Positions 51,647 to 60,353 of a stretch of DNA of 64,000 nucleotides are shown here, one piece after another. Each line of letters begins with the position of its first letter. Positions within the stretch are counted from its first letter, which is position 1. The stretch is from Halobaculum sp. CBA1158 (lineage in GTDB: Archaea > Halobacteriota > Halobacteria > Halobacteriales > Haloferacaceae). The position numbers and the translations under genes were made by a program. Location: contig NZ_CP090371.1 of the NCBI RefSeq assembly GCF_021431925.1, positions 1,922,001 to 1,986,000 on the forward strand. The letters are read 5' to 3'. Below the pieces are notes generated by a model. It was not told where the DNA came from. It made no database searches and saw nothing but the letters and a program-made list of their open reading frames with translations.

Positions 51647-52075
51647 ATGCCGGATCCCCGAAACCGGGGAGACGTGAACAGGCGCGGACTCCTCGGATCG
51701 CTCGGGCGACTCGCCGCGCTCGGGGGCGCTGCCACGCTCGCGGGCTGCACGTCGCCGACGGAGCCCTCGGGACCGGCGACTGCGCCGCGGTCGCCCGAGG
51801 CGACCGACTCGGGTGCCGACGGACTGACGGTCGCGGACTTCGGCGACGTCGAGGGCGACGACGGCGAGTTGATCGTCCGCGTCACCGTCGAGAACCCCAC
51901 CGGCGAGCGTCGGTCCGGGACCGTCGTCGTCACGGCGACCGCCGGCGACGAGGAGGACACCGCCTCCGCGGACGCGACCGTCGACCCCGGATCCCGCGTC
52001 GAGGTGGACGTGTCCACATCCCTGTCGTACGACGCGTTCACCCGCGACGGGTCGCTTCGAGTCGAGGTGAACTGA
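51647..52075 (+). CDS. Small Tat lipoprotein (142 aa)
   Basis: NRRGLLGSLGRLAALGGAATLAGC: twin arginine, hydrophobic core and lipobox LAGC with Cys34, so Tat export and lipid anchoring. The mature part is one Ig-like domain (LIVRVTVENPTGERRSGTVVVTA), of the FxLYD/CARDB style. It sits antisense between XPB and Bax1. Confidence 0.82.
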   Translation: MPDPRNRGDVNRRGLLGSLGRLAALGGAATLAGCTSPTEPSGPATAPRSPEATDSGADGLTVADFGDVEGDDGELIVRVTVENPTGERRSGTVVVTATAGDEEDTASADATVDPGSRVEVDVSTSLSYDAFTRDGSLRVEVN

Positions 52076-52123
52076 CCGGCGAAAGGGGGACGAGAGGCGG
52101 TCCGCGGGAGTCGACCGTCACCG

Positions 52124-53500
52124 TTATCGCCGCCGACGCGCGACCCGTTCTTCGGCCGTCTCGTTGGTCACGAGCTCGTACAGCGTCGCCGTCCTCGTTC
52201 CGTCGGCCCCGGGCCGGAGGATCCGGCCGAGTCGCTGGGTGAACTCCCGCTCGGAGCCGCTGCCCGAGAGGATGACGCCGACGCTCGCCTCGGGCACGTC
52301 GACGCCCTCGTCGAGCACGTTCGCGGCGACGACCCGCGAGTAGGTGCCCTCGCGGAAGCGCGAGAGTATCTCCCGTCGCTCGTTCGTTCCGGTCTCGGCG
52401 GTGATCGCGGGGATCAGGAATCGCGTCGAGATCCGGTAGACGAGGTCGGTGTGGGCTGTGAAGACGATGACGCGCTCGCCGCGGTGGCGGTCGAGGATCC
52501 GCGACAGCGCCGCGAGCTTCGCGTCGGCGTTCATCATCACCTCGCGGGCGCGCTGTTTCGCCAGCAACGCCTCGCGGGCGCGCGGGTCGTTCCCGGACCG
52601 CTTCACCAGCTCCTGGTAGTCGGAGCCCGAACGGAACGTGATCCCCGCGTCGCGCACGTACTCGAGGAAGGTTCCCTGCGCCGCCTCGTAGCGCTCGCGC
52701 TCCTCGTCGGTCAGGTCGACCTCGATCCGGCGGATCTCGTAGTCTGCGAGGTGCTCGCCCGCGAGGTCGTCGGGGTCGAGGTCGTACACGACCGGGCCGA
52801 TCAGCTCCTCGACCCGCTCGTGTTCCCCGTCCGGCCGCTCGAACGTCGCGGTGAGCCCGAGACGAGCCGGCGCGGCGAACAGCCGCGCGATGTCGCGAAA
52901 TCCCTCGCCGCCGAGGTGGTGCGCCTCGTCGAACACGAGCAGGCCGAACCGGTCGCCCAACTCGTCGGCCCGGAGGTGCGCCGAGTCGTACGTCGAGACG
53001 GTGAGCGACTCGACGGTCTGCTCGCCCCCGCCGAGCCGTCCCACGGGAACGTCGAACGTCGAGGCGAGTTCGCGGTGCCACTGCTCCAGCAGGTCGACCG
53101 TCGGGACGACGACGAGCGTCGGCGTCCGGGCCGCCGCGATCGCCGACAGCGCGGTAACGGTCTTGCCGCTGCCGGTCGGCAGTTCGAGGACGCCGCGGCG
53201 GTCGTTCGACTCCCAGGCGTCGAGCGCCTCTCGCTGGTACTCACGGAGCGTGTAGCCCGAATCGAGCGGAGGGAGGGTTTCGAGATCGAGCACGCGGTCG
53301 TCCACGTCGCGGTCGCGGTCGCGGAGGGCGTCGCGGACCTCGCGGTAGCGGTGGGCGGGCGCACGGCGGTCGCCGGTCCGGGCGTCGGCCTCGACGCCGG
53401 GGAGGGACTCGTCGGCCGGCGCGCCCGCTACCCGGATCGTCCCGTCTTCGTAGGTGAGCGTGACCGACGACACGGGCGAGAGTGGACGCCGATCGGGCAT
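52124..53500 (-). CDS. xpb: XPB-type DNA helicase
   Basis: 458 aa SF2 helicase. Motif I LPTGSGKT, DEAH box LLVFDEAHHL, motif III LTATFER, motif IV region VIVFTAHTD, motif VI QRLGRILRPG. N-terminal damage-recognition-like domain (TLTYEDGTIRVAG … YRLREYQREAL type). Works with Bax1 in nucleotide excision repair and transcription. ATG at 53500 chosen over upstream in-frame starts. Confidence 0.93.
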   Translation of the reverse strand: MPDRRPLSPVSSVTLTYEDGTIRVAGAPADESLPGVEADARTGDRRAPAHRYREVRDALRDRDRDVDDRVLDLETLPPLDSGYTLREYQREALDAWESNDRRGVLELPTGSGKTVTALSAIAAARTPTLVVVPTVDLLEQWHRELASTFDVPVGRLGGGEQTVESLTVSTYDSAHLRADELGDRFGLLVFDEAHHLGGEGFRDIARLFAAPARLGLTATFERPDGEHERVEELIGPVVYDLDPDDLAGEHLADYEIRRIEVDLTDEERERYEAAQGTFLEYVRDAGITFRSGSDYQELVKRSGNDPRAREALLAKQRAREVMMNADAKLAALSRILDRHRGERVIVFTAHTDLVYRISTRFLIPAITAETGTNERREILSRFREGTYSRVVAANVLDEGVDVPEASVGVILSGSGSEREFTQRLGRILRPGADGTRTATLYELVTNETAEERVARRRR

Positions 53501-53664
53501 AAGTCCGCCGTCGGAGGGTTCGGTCGAGACGAATTGGACCCAACCGGCACGCAATCGGTAGCCGTCCTGTCCGTCGGCTTTTCATCCGGGGTGAGGTATT
53601 CGCGGCCGGGACCTGACGCCGGATCGTCTCGGCACCCAGGGTCCCGAGCGGATCGATCCGAACT

Positions 53665-54465
53665 ATGACCCGAACACCGCGACCGCACACGACGCTCGTG
53701 TTCGTCGCCGTCGTCGTCGCCGGCGGCGTCGCCGCGGTTCCCACGGTGTCCCCGACGGGGACCGCGCCCGTCGACGGCGGCGACGGCGCGACTACCGGGA
53801 CGGACGTACCCGGTTCACAGCGAGCTCCGCTCGGCAGTCCTGACGCCTCCGGCCTCGGGCCGGTAGACGGCTCGGTCGTCGGCGTCGCCGACGCGCGTAC
53901 GTCCGACGGCAGCGTCGACGTGCGAGCGATCGCGGTACACGCCGCGGAGACGGTCACGGATCCGACGCCCGTGGTGCTGGTCGCCGCGGGAAGCAGCCGC
54001 TTCGACGACGGATCGGACGCCCTCGATCACGAGACGCGGCGACGGATTCGGGAGGCCGTCTCCGAGCGCCCCGGGATTCATCTCGCGGGGGTCGCCTCCG
54101 CGGTCGAGGAGCCGGTCTCGACCGTCCGGTATCACACCCGCGTCCTCGAACGCGACCGAGCGATCGGGACGGAGAAGATCCGCGGCAGTAAGCGGCTGTT
54201 CCCCCCGGCGGTGGGGGATCACGACCGAACGGTTCAGGCCGCGATCGCGGACGACGCGAGCCGAAGCGTCCTGCAGTCGGTGCGTCGGCACGGGCCGGCG
54301 ACCGTGAGCGAGTTGGCCGATCACCTGGACCGGGCACCGAGCACCGTCTCGCACCACCTCTGTCGGCTGGACGACGACGGGCTGGTGACCCGCGACCGGG
54401 ACGGCGAACGGGTCGTGACGACGCTGACGGAGGCGGTTCGGGACGCGCTCCGGGACCGTCGGTGA
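53665..54465 (+). CDS. Membrane-anchored double winged-helix regulator
   Basis: 266 aa. N-terminal hydrophobic segment (TTLVFVAVVVAGGVAAV) acts as membrane anchor or signal, followed by a Gly/Asp linker. Two winged helices: RRIREAVSERPGIHLAGVASAVEEPVSTVRYHTRVLER and RSVLQSVRRHGPATVSELADHLDRAPSTVSHHLCRLDDDGLV. A DNA-binding protein tied to the membrane. Ligand unknown. Confidence 0.82.
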   Translation: MTRTPRPHTTLVFVAVVVAGGVAAVPTVSPTGTAPVDGGDGATTGTDVPGSQRAPLGSPDASGLGPVDGSVVGVADARTSDGSVDVRAIAVHAAETVTDPTPVVLVAAGSSRFDDGSDALDHETRRRIREAVSERPGIHLAGVASAVEEPVSTVRYHTRVLERDRAIGTEKIRGSKRLFPPAVGDHDRTVQAAIADDASRSVLQSVRRHGPATVSELADHLDRAPSTVSHHLCRLDDDGLVTRDRDGERVVTTLTEAVRDALRDRR

Positions 54466-54520
54466 CCCTTTCGACGGGTCCGTCAGAACGACTTTTTCTT
54501 CGAGGGTCGTCGCGGGGATC

Positions 54521-54991
54521 GTGAGGAGATCATCCAACCACGCGACGTGCGACGACGTGTTCACGCTGCTGGGCGACGGGCGGCGACGGCTGACGCTGCG
54601 ATACCTCGTCGACCGGACGGGATCGGGCCCGATCGACGTGGGGTACCTCGCGGCGGCTGTCGCATCGATGGAGACCGCGGATGCGATCGATCGCCTCGAT
54701 GGCGACGCCGGTCGGGGGGCCACTCGCGACCCAGACGCCCCTTGCGACTATGACGTCCCTCGCGACTATGACGCCCCACTCGACCCGCCGGCAGTCGAGC
54801 GGGTGTCGATCTCGCTGGCCCACGTCCACCTCCCGAAGCTGGCGGACGCCGGCGTCGTGGAGTACGACGCCGACGCCCGGACCGTCGAGTTCTCGGGGAT
54901 CGAAGGCGAGACGATCGAGTCGCTCAGGCGGGTGGAGCGGCTGGCCGGGAAGCTCGCCGGAATCGAGGACCGGACGCCCGCGTCCGGATGA
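54521..54991 (+). CDS. DUF7344-like HTH protein (156 aa)
   Basis: DVFTLLGDGRRRLTLRYLVDRT … VSISLAHVHLPKLADAGVVEYDADARTVEF is the DUF7344 winged-helix pattern. A central low-complexity insert repeats (R/C)DYD(V/A)P, three near-identical codon blocks. GTG start. Overlaps the HalOD1 gene by 4 nt, so both act in one signal-response unit. Confidence 0.75.
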   Translation: MRRSSNHATCDDVFTLLGDGRRRLTLRYLVDRTGSGPIDVGYLAAAVASMETADAIDRLDGDAGRGATRDPDAPCDYDVPRDYDAPLDPPAVERVSISLAHVHLPKLADAGVVEYDADARTVEFSGIEGETIESLRRVERLAGKLAGIEDRTPASG

Positions 54992-55317
54992 GCGATCGGG
55001 GTTCCGACGGCGGTCCGCCGGCGCTAGAGGACGTGCCGGTCATCGACGACGTCGTGCTCAGGTACGCCACCGAGGAGGACGCGTACCGGGCGTCGTTCGA
55101 CCCGGGCCTCCTGCCGCCGAGCGTGTTCGTCCCGCTCGCCGTCGGGGAGCTACGCGGGGACGGCTCCGACAGCGTACCGGTGCTCCACGGGTCGCTCGAC
55201 CCCTCCGCGCTCGACAGGCTGTGTGCGGGTGAGACGGTCGTCGAGTTCACGTACGCCGGGTACCGGGTCAGGCTGGACGGGCGCGGTGAAGTGCTGATTC
55301 GGGAACTCGACCGCTGA
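54988..55317 (+). CDS. HalOD1 output-domain protein (109 aa)
   Basis: Stand-alone HalOD1 domain: LPPSVFVPLAVGELRGDGSD … GSLDPSALDRLCAGETVVEFTYAGYRVRLDGRGEV. HalOD1 is a common output module of haloarchaeal signalling proteins. Coupled to the upstream DUF7344-like gene. Confidence 0.83.
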   Translation: MSDRGSDGGPPALEDVPVIDDVVLRYATEEDAYRASFDPGLLPPSVFVPLAVGELRGDGSDSVPVLHGSLDPSALDRLCAGETVVEFTYAGYRVRLDGRGEVLIRELDR

Positions 55318-55390
55318 GCGCTCCCGATCGGGGGTGGCGATCCCCCGCCCGCGCCGTGCGGTCGCGCCTCCCCGGATCGGAAGCCGGCGA

Positions 55391-56164
55391 TCACCGCCCG
55401 GCCAGGACCGCGTTGATCACGGCACCCGCGATCAGGAGGAACGACCCGACGTACAGCCACGTGACGACGAGGACGACCGCCCCGAGCAGCCCCGGGAGCG
55501 CGCCCCCTCCGGACGCGCCGACGTAGCGGCCGAACCCGACGTACAGGGCCGTCCACCCCACCGCTGCGACCGCCGCTCCGGGAAGCGTCTCGCGGACGCC
55601 GACCCGTACATCTGGGAGGACGTAGTACGCCGGCGACAGCAGGCCGACGAGCAGCGCGACCCGGAGGAGGGCACGGACGAGGCCGGTCACGGGATCGGCG
55701 GTCACCAGCAGTTCGACCGCGACGACGCCCGTGACCGCCGAGAGGACGCTCGCGAGCGCGAGGACCGCGTCGCGGAGGTGTCCCGGGACCCCGCCGCGCT
55801 CCTCGGTTCGGTACACCCGGGCAAACGCGCGGTCGAGGCCGCGAAACAGCCGGGTGGCCCCCCACGACAGGACGACCGCGCCGACGGCCGTCGTGCGCGC
55901 GCGGCCGCCGACGCCGGTGAGCACGCCCCGGACCGCCTCTCGGCCCGCGGGCGAGAGCGCGTCACCGAGCGTCGCGACCGCGCGGTCGGCGACCGTCTCG
56001 CCGGCGACCGCGGTCACCGCGAGCGCGACGAGCGCCGAGAGCGGGACAAGCGAGACGAGCGCGTAGTACGCGACGGCCGCCGCGAGGAACCCGATCCCCG
56101 CGTTCCGGGCGCGGGCGACGACCGCGCGAACCCCGGCGATCGCGTCGTCTCCCGAGACTCTCAC
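55391..56164 (-). CDS. YihY/BrkB-family membrane protein
   Basis: 257 aa, six predicted membrane segments (IGFLAAAVAYYALVSLVPLSALVALAV, TTAVGAVVLSWGATRLF, LASVLSAVTGVVAVELL, LLRVALLVGLLSPAYYVL, AVAAVGWTALYVGFG and LLGAVVLVVTWLYVGSFLLIAGAVI). The conserved FLAAAVAYYALVSLVPL opening fits the family. GTG at 56164 preferred; an upstream in-frame start at 56242 would add 26 hydrophilic residues. Confidence 0.87.
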   Translation of the reverse strand: MRVSGDDAIAGVRAVVARARNAGIGFLAAAVAYYALVSLVPLSALVALAVTAVAGETVADRAVATLGDALSPAGREAVRGVLTGVGGRARTTAVGAVVLSWGATRLFRGLDRAFARVYRTEERGGVPGHLRDAVLALASVLSAVTGVVAVELLVTADPVTGLVRALLRVALLVGLLSPAYYVLPDVRVGVRETLPGAAVAAVGWTALYVGFGRYVGASGGGALPGLLGAVVLVVTWLYVGSFLLIAGAVINAVLAGR

Positions 56165-56396
56165 GGTCGATCGGTGGCCCCACGCGTGCCGGTCGGCGTC
56201 TCGGTGCGAACTCCGGAAACCATCGGAACGTGTCCGAAACACGCCCGCGGGTCGGTTGGTTATGTCCGACGTGGCGACGGGTTATCGTCGTCGTACCCGA
56301 GCGCGCGGCCGGGGCGGCGGGGGAGACGGCGACGTTCGGCGGCCGCACTCGGGGGCGTCCGCAAGCCACACAAGCGACACCGGCGGATCACCCGAT

Positions 56397-56696
56397 GTGA
56401 GTGACGATCAGGATATCGACGGTGGTACCGACGTTGACGCCGACGGCGACGCGAGCCGCGACGCCGACGGGGCGACCGCGATCGATGAATCGACCGCGAC
56501 CGACGAGGAGTCCGCGACCAACGAGGAGTCCGCGACTGAGGATGCGGTCTCGGAATTTCTCTCGGCCGCGGCGGACGTGTACGACGACTACGATCGCGGC
56601 TACGTCGACGCCGACGCGGCGCTGTCGGTGTTGGACGACCGGATCGACGACCTCAGAACGAGCGTCGAGACGGGGGAAGGACGCGACGAGGAGTGA
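56397..56696 (+). CDS. Acidic hypothetical protein (99 aa)
   Basis: First half is a repeat-rich acidic tail (DVDADGDASRDADGA, then TATDEESATNEESATED). The second half is a helical hairpin FLSAAADVYDDYDRGYVDADAALSVLDDRIDDLRT. GTG start tentative. Directly upstream of grpE. Confidence 0.6.
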   Translation: MSDDQDIDGGTDVDADGDASRDADGATAIDESTATDEESATNEESATEDAVSEFLSAAADVYDDYDRGYVDADAALSVLDDRIDDLRTSVETGEGRDEE

Positions 56697-56747
56697 TCCC
56701 AACGCGGATCCGCAATCCGTATCTCCGCGCGACCGCTTCGGGTAGGT

Positions 56748-57374
56748 ATGAGCGAAGAGGCCGACGCCGGACGCGACGACTCGGAGGACGCGAGCGACGC
56801 CGCCGGCGATGCGCCGGCAGGTACCGAGGCCGAGTCGACCGACCGCGACGGCGACGACGTGATCGAGACCGCGCTGGCCGACGAGGTGGCACGGTACGAC
56901 GACGCGCTGGCGGCCGATGTCGCGGCCCTCGAGCGCGAGGCCGTCGAGTCAGCCGAACGCGTCGAGGAGCTGGAGTCGAGCCTCCGGCGGACGAAGGCGG
57001 ACTTCCAGAACTACAAGAAGCGCGCCAAGAAGCGTCAGGAGCAGGAGAAGGCGCGGGCGACCGAGTCGCTCGTCGGCCGGCTGACCGAGGTCCGGGACAA
57101 CCTCGTGCGCGCGCTCGACCAAGACGAGGACGCCGACATCCGTCCGGGCGTCGAGTCCACGCTGGAGACGTTCGATCGCGTCCTCGCCGAGGAGAACGTG
57201 GAGATCATCGACCCCGAACCGGGTCAGGTGGTCGACCCGGAGCGCCACGAGGTGATGATGCGCGTCGACTCCGACCGACCCGAGGGCACCGTCGTCGACG
57301 TGTTCAAGCAGGGGTACGAGATGGCCGACAGGGTGATCGAGGCCGCGCAGATCACCGTCAGCGACGGGGAATAG
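56748..57374 (+). CDS. grpE: GrpE nucleotide-exchange factor
   Basis: 208 aa. Long N-terminal acidic tail, coiled-coil helix (ALEREAVESAERVEELESSLRRTKADFQNYKKRAKKRQ), then the GrpE beta domain (HEVMMRVDSDRPEGTVVDVFKQGYEMADRVIEAAQITVS). Releases ADP from DnaK. 220 nt upstream of dnaK with tandem repeats in between. Confidence 0.95.
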   Translation: MSEEADAGRDDSEDASDAAGDAPAGTEAESTDRDGDDVIETALADEVARYDDALAADVAALEREAVESAERVEELESSLRRTKADFQNYKKRAKKRQEQEKARATESLVGRLTEVRDNLVRALDQDEDADIRPGVESTLETFDRVLAEENVEIIDPEPGQVVDPERHEVMMRVDSDRPEGTVVDVFKQGYEMADRVIEAAQITVSDGE

Positions 57375-57375
57375 C

Positions 57376-57450
57376 CGGAGCGGCGTGGAGGTGTCGAAGC
57401 GGCGTGAAGACATCGGAGCGGTGTGGAGACATCGGAGCGGCGTGAGGAAG
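57376..57450 (+). repeat. 19-bp tandem repeat after grpE, about 4 units
   Basis: Units CGGAGCGGCGTGGAGGTGT, CGAAGCGGCGTGAAGACAT, CGGAGCGGTGTGGAGACAT and a partial CGGAGCGGCGTGAGGAAG. Starts 2 nt after the grpE stop. 19 is not a multiple of three and no gene covers it. Confidence 0.8.
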
Positions 57451-57571
57451 CCGACCGGTCGGCTGGATCCGCACTTCGTGATAAGCGTTGCCACTCGCCC
57501 GACTAACGGTTCTGGATAATCGCAAGACAGCGGCGATTCGTCCGCGGACCGCGGTACGCCCTGTCTAGTAA

Positions 57572-57581
57572 CGTTTAACGG
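57572..57581 (+). promoter_or_regulatory. TATA box of dnaK
   Basis: Around GTTTAACGG, 25-30 nt before the GTG at 57598, the distance of a leaderless haloarchaeal promoter. It suggests dnaK is transcribed on its own rather than only from grpE. Confidence 0.5.
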
Positions 57582-57597
57582 ACTCGCGGCGCTATTC

Positions 57598-59526
57598 GTG
57601 AGCAAGATGGCGACCAACAAGATCCTCGGGATCGACCTCGGGACCACGAACTCCGCGTTCGCGGTGATGGAGGGCGACGACCCAGAGATCATCGTGAACG
57701 GCGAGGGCGACCGAACGACGCCGTCCGTCGTCGCGTTCACCGACGACGGCGAGCGACTCGTCGGCAAGCCGGCGAAGAACCAGGCCGTCCAGAACCCCGA
57801 CCGCACGATCCAGTCGATCAAGCGGCACATGGGCGAGGAGGACTACTCCGTCGATATCGACGGCGAGGACTACACGCCCCAGCAGATCTCGGCGATGATC
57901 CTCCAGAAGATCAAGCGCGACGCCGAGGAGTACCTCGGCGACGACGTGGAGAAGGCGGTCATCACGGTCCCCGCGTACTTCAACGACAAGCAGCGCCAGG
58001 CGACGAAGGACGCCGGCGAGATCGCCGGCTTCGAGGTCGAGCGCATCGTCAACGAGCCGACCGCCGCCTCGATGGCGTACGGCCTCGACGACGAGTCCGA
58101 CCAGACGGTGATGGTGTACGACCTCGGGGGCGGCACCTTCGACGTGTCCGTCCTCGACCTGGGCGGCGGCGTCTACGAGGTCGTCGCCACGAACGGGGAC
58201 AACGACCTCGGCGGCGACGACTGGGACGAGGCGATCATCGACCACCTCGCCGAGGAGTTCGAGAACGAGCACGGCATCGATCTGCGCGAGGACCGCCAGG
58301 CGCTCCAGCGCCTGAAGGACGCCGCCGAGGAGGCGAAGATCGAGCTGTCGAGCCGGAAGCAGGCCAGCGTGAACCTCCCGTTCATCACGGCGACCGACTC
58401 CGGCCCGGTCCACCTCGAGACCGAGATCACCCGCGCGACGTTCGAGAGCCTCACGGAGGACCTCATCGAGCGCACAGTCGGCCCGACCGAGCAGGCGCTG
58501 TCGGACGCCGGCTACGACGCCGACGACATCGACGAGGTCATCCTCGTCGGCGGGTCCACGCGAATGCCGCAGGTGCAGGACAAAGTCGAGGAGATCCTCG
58601 GCACCGAGCCGAAGAAGAACGTCAACCCCGACGAGGCGGTCGCGCTGGGCGCGGCGATCCAGGGCGGCGTGCTCTCGGGCGACGTCGACGACCTCGTCCT
58701 GCTCGACGTGACGCCCCTGTCGCTGGGGATCGAGGTGAAGGGCGGCCTCTTCGAGCGCCTCATCGAGAAGAACACGACCATCCCGACCGAGGAGTCGAAG
58801 ATCTTCACGACCGCGGCCGCGAACCAGACCTCGGTGCAGGTGCGTGTCTTCCAGGGCGAGCGCGAGATCGCCGAGGAGAACGAACTGCTCGGCGAGTTCC
58901 AGCTCACCGGCATCCCGCCGGCCCCGGCGGGCACCCCGCAGATCGAGGTGTCGTTCAACATCGACGAGAACGGCATCGTGAACGTCGAGGCCGAGGACAA
59001 GGGCTCGGGCAACGCCGAGTCGATCACGATCGAGGGCGGCGCGGGCCTCTCCGACGAGGAGATCGAGCGCATGCAGGAGGAGGCCGAGCAGCACGCCGAG
59101 GAGGACGAGGAGCGTCGCCGTCGCATCGAGGCCCGCAACGAGGCCGAGAGCGCGGTCCAGCGCGCCGAGACGCTCCTCGAGGAGAACGAGGAGGAGGTCG
59201 ACGACGACCTCGAGTCCGACATCCGCGAGGAGATCGAGGCGCTGGAGGAGGTGCTCGCCGACGAGGACGCCGACACCGACGAGATCGAGGACGCCACCGA
59301 GAGCCTCTCGGAGGCGCTCCAGGAGATCGGCAAGCAGATGTACCAGCAGCAGGCCCAGGCCGGCCCCGGCGGCGCGGGCGGCCCCGAGGGGGCCGCGGGC
59401 GCGGGCCCCGGCGGCATGGGCGGTATGGGCGGTCAGGGCCCCGGTGCGGGTGCTGCCGCCGACGGCGACGACGAGGAGTACGTCGACGCCGACTTCGAGG
59501 ACGTTGACGACGACGAGGACTCGTAG
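57598..59526 (+). CDS. dnaK: Chaperone DnaK (Hsp70)
   Basis: 642 aa. ATPase motifs [33 protein letters not shown] and [10 protein letters not shown]; substrate domain [15 protein letters not shown]-terminal lid and a Gly-rich acidic tail ending [12 protein letters not shown]. Complete. GTG 57598 or ATG 57607 can start it. Works with GrpE and DnaJ encoded on either side. Confidence 0.97.
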   Translation: MSKMATNKILGIDLGTTNSAFAVMEGDDPEIIVNGEGDRTTPSVVAFTDDGERLVGKPAKNQAVQNPDRTIQSIKRHMGEEDYSVDIDGEDYTPQQISAMILQKIKRDAEEYLGDDVEKAVITVPAYFNDKQRQATKDAGEIAGFEVERIVNEPTAASMAYGLDDESDQTVMVYDLGGGTFDVSVLDLGGGVYEVVATNGDNDLGGDDWDEAIIDHLAEEFENEHGIDLREDRQALQRLKDAAEEAKIELSSRKQASVNLPFITATDSGPVHLETEITRATFESLTEDLIERTVGPTEQALSDAGYDADDIDEVILVGGSTRMPQVQDKVEEILGTEPKKNVNPDEAVALGAAIQGGVLSGDVDDLVLLDVTPLSLGIEVKGGLFERLIEKNTTIPTEESKIFTTAAANQTSVQVRVFQGEREIAEENELLGEFQLTGIPPAPAGTPQIEVSFNIDENGIVNVEAEDKGSGNAESITIEGGAGLSDEEIERMQEEAEQHAEEDEERRRRIEARNEAESAVQRAETLLEENEEEVDDDLESDIREEIEALEEVLADEDADTDEIEDATESLSEALQEIGKQMYQQQAQAGPGGAGGPEGAAGAGPGGMGGMGGQGPGAGAAADGDDEEYVDADFEDVDDDEDS

Positions 59527-59756
59527 AGTCCGAGGAGTCGTCAACTCGGAAGACGAGCGAAGCGAGTCTTCCGTAGTTTCGAACCCCGAGCGGAGCGAGG
59601 GGTTCGAAGTGGACGAGAACGGCGACGAGTAGTCGCCGTTCTCGTCTGCCCACGAGAGCGAAGTTCTCGTGAACGTCGAGGACGACGAGGAGGACTCGTA
59701 GAGTCAGAGAAGTCGTCCAGTCGACGGAGGAGCGAGACGAGTCCGTCGTAGTTTCG
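59500..59756. repeat. Diverged 175-bp-offset duplication of the dnaK 3' end
   Basis: The stretch with GGACTCGTAGAGTC (59517-59530) through CGTAGTTTCG (59572-59581) recurs as 59692-59705 through 59747-59756, each landmark shifted by exactly 175 nt. The second copy still contains a ghost of the acidic DnaK tail codons and stop. It is not translated in the second place. Confidence 0.6.
59548..59671. repeat. Array of four hairpins after dnaK
   Basis: Stems at 59548-59572 (GGAAGAC/GTCTTCC), 59578-59608 (TTCGAACCCC/GGGGTTCGAA), 59612-59646 (GACGAGAACGGCGAC/GTCGCCGTTCTCGTC, 15 bp perfect, 5-nt loop) and 59651-59671 (CACGAGA/TCTCGTG). The first two share an 11-nt loop GAGCGRAGCGA. Some may end the dnaK transcript; four in a row is more than a terminator needs. 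Confidence 0.75.
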
Positions 59757-59815
59757 GAAACTCCACAGGTCGCAGCCGACAGAACGCTTATTCGAGCGGT
59801 GCGCGAAGACGAGGT

Positions 59816-60061
59816 ATGGCGAGTGCGACACGCGACGCTTCCGACGGGGAAGGCGTCGAGTTCATTCACGAGGATGACGGCTCGATAACGGCGAGAGACA
59901 TCGAGACCGCTGTCGCGTCCTTCGGTGAGACGAAAGCGGAAGCCCTCCGGATGCTCGCGGAGGCGATCGAACTTCACGAAGGCGGCGGCGAACCCGTCAC
60001 CGAGGAGGACCTCGAAGACACGGAGCCCGGTGACAAGGAGCTTCCCGAATTCATGCGGTGA
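59816..60061 (+). CDS. hicB: HicB-type antitoxin
   Basis: 81 aa. GVEFIHEDDGSITARDIETAVASFGETKAEALRMLAEAIELHEG is the HicB degraded RNase H fold in the short haloarchaeal form. Paired with a downstream hicA; the ATG of hicA starts one base after its TGA. Lies between dnaK and dnaJ. Confidence 0.85.
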   Translation: MASATRDASDGEGVEFIHEDDGSITARDIETAVASFGETKAEALRMLAEAIELHEGGGEPVTEEDLEDTEPGDKELPEFMR

Positions 60062-60312
60062 ATGGCCCGGACGAACTTCTCCGGACGCGAGATCGCGTCT
60101 GTCCTCCCGGTTTCGGGTACGAGCGTGTCGGTCGTGTCGGCAGTCACCTGAAAATGCGGTACGAGTCACCAGATACGGACGAAGTTCGGATCGTGACCGT
60201 TCCCATCGCGTCGGAAGACGAGATCCCGACCGGAACGCTGCAGTCGATCGCTGACCAGTGCGGGGCCGAGGACTTCCACGCGTGGTGTGAGTGGATCGAC
60301 GAGCATCGGTGA
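60062..60312 (+). pseudogene. hicA: HicA-type toxin, frameshifted
   Basis: The ATG at 60062 gives MARTNFSGREIASVL, a proper HicA start, but this frame then leaves the family. From about 60108 the HicA sequence continues in another frame (FGYERVGRVGSHLKMRYES … IADQCGAEDFHAWCEWID) with its catalytic-region GSH. One base appears lost near 60100-60110. With the shift the toxin is not made in full. A sequencing error at a short C/G run would look the same. Confidence 0.72.
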
Positions 60313-60353
60313 CTGTCGGCTAGACATCGGCTTGTCGAGCCGACATACTCGAA

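Noticed and set aside
59578-59608. tRNA T-arm (GGGGTTCGAA)
   Set aside because: It is one side of a 10-bp hairpin in the post-dnaK array; no acceptor or anticodon stems surround it.
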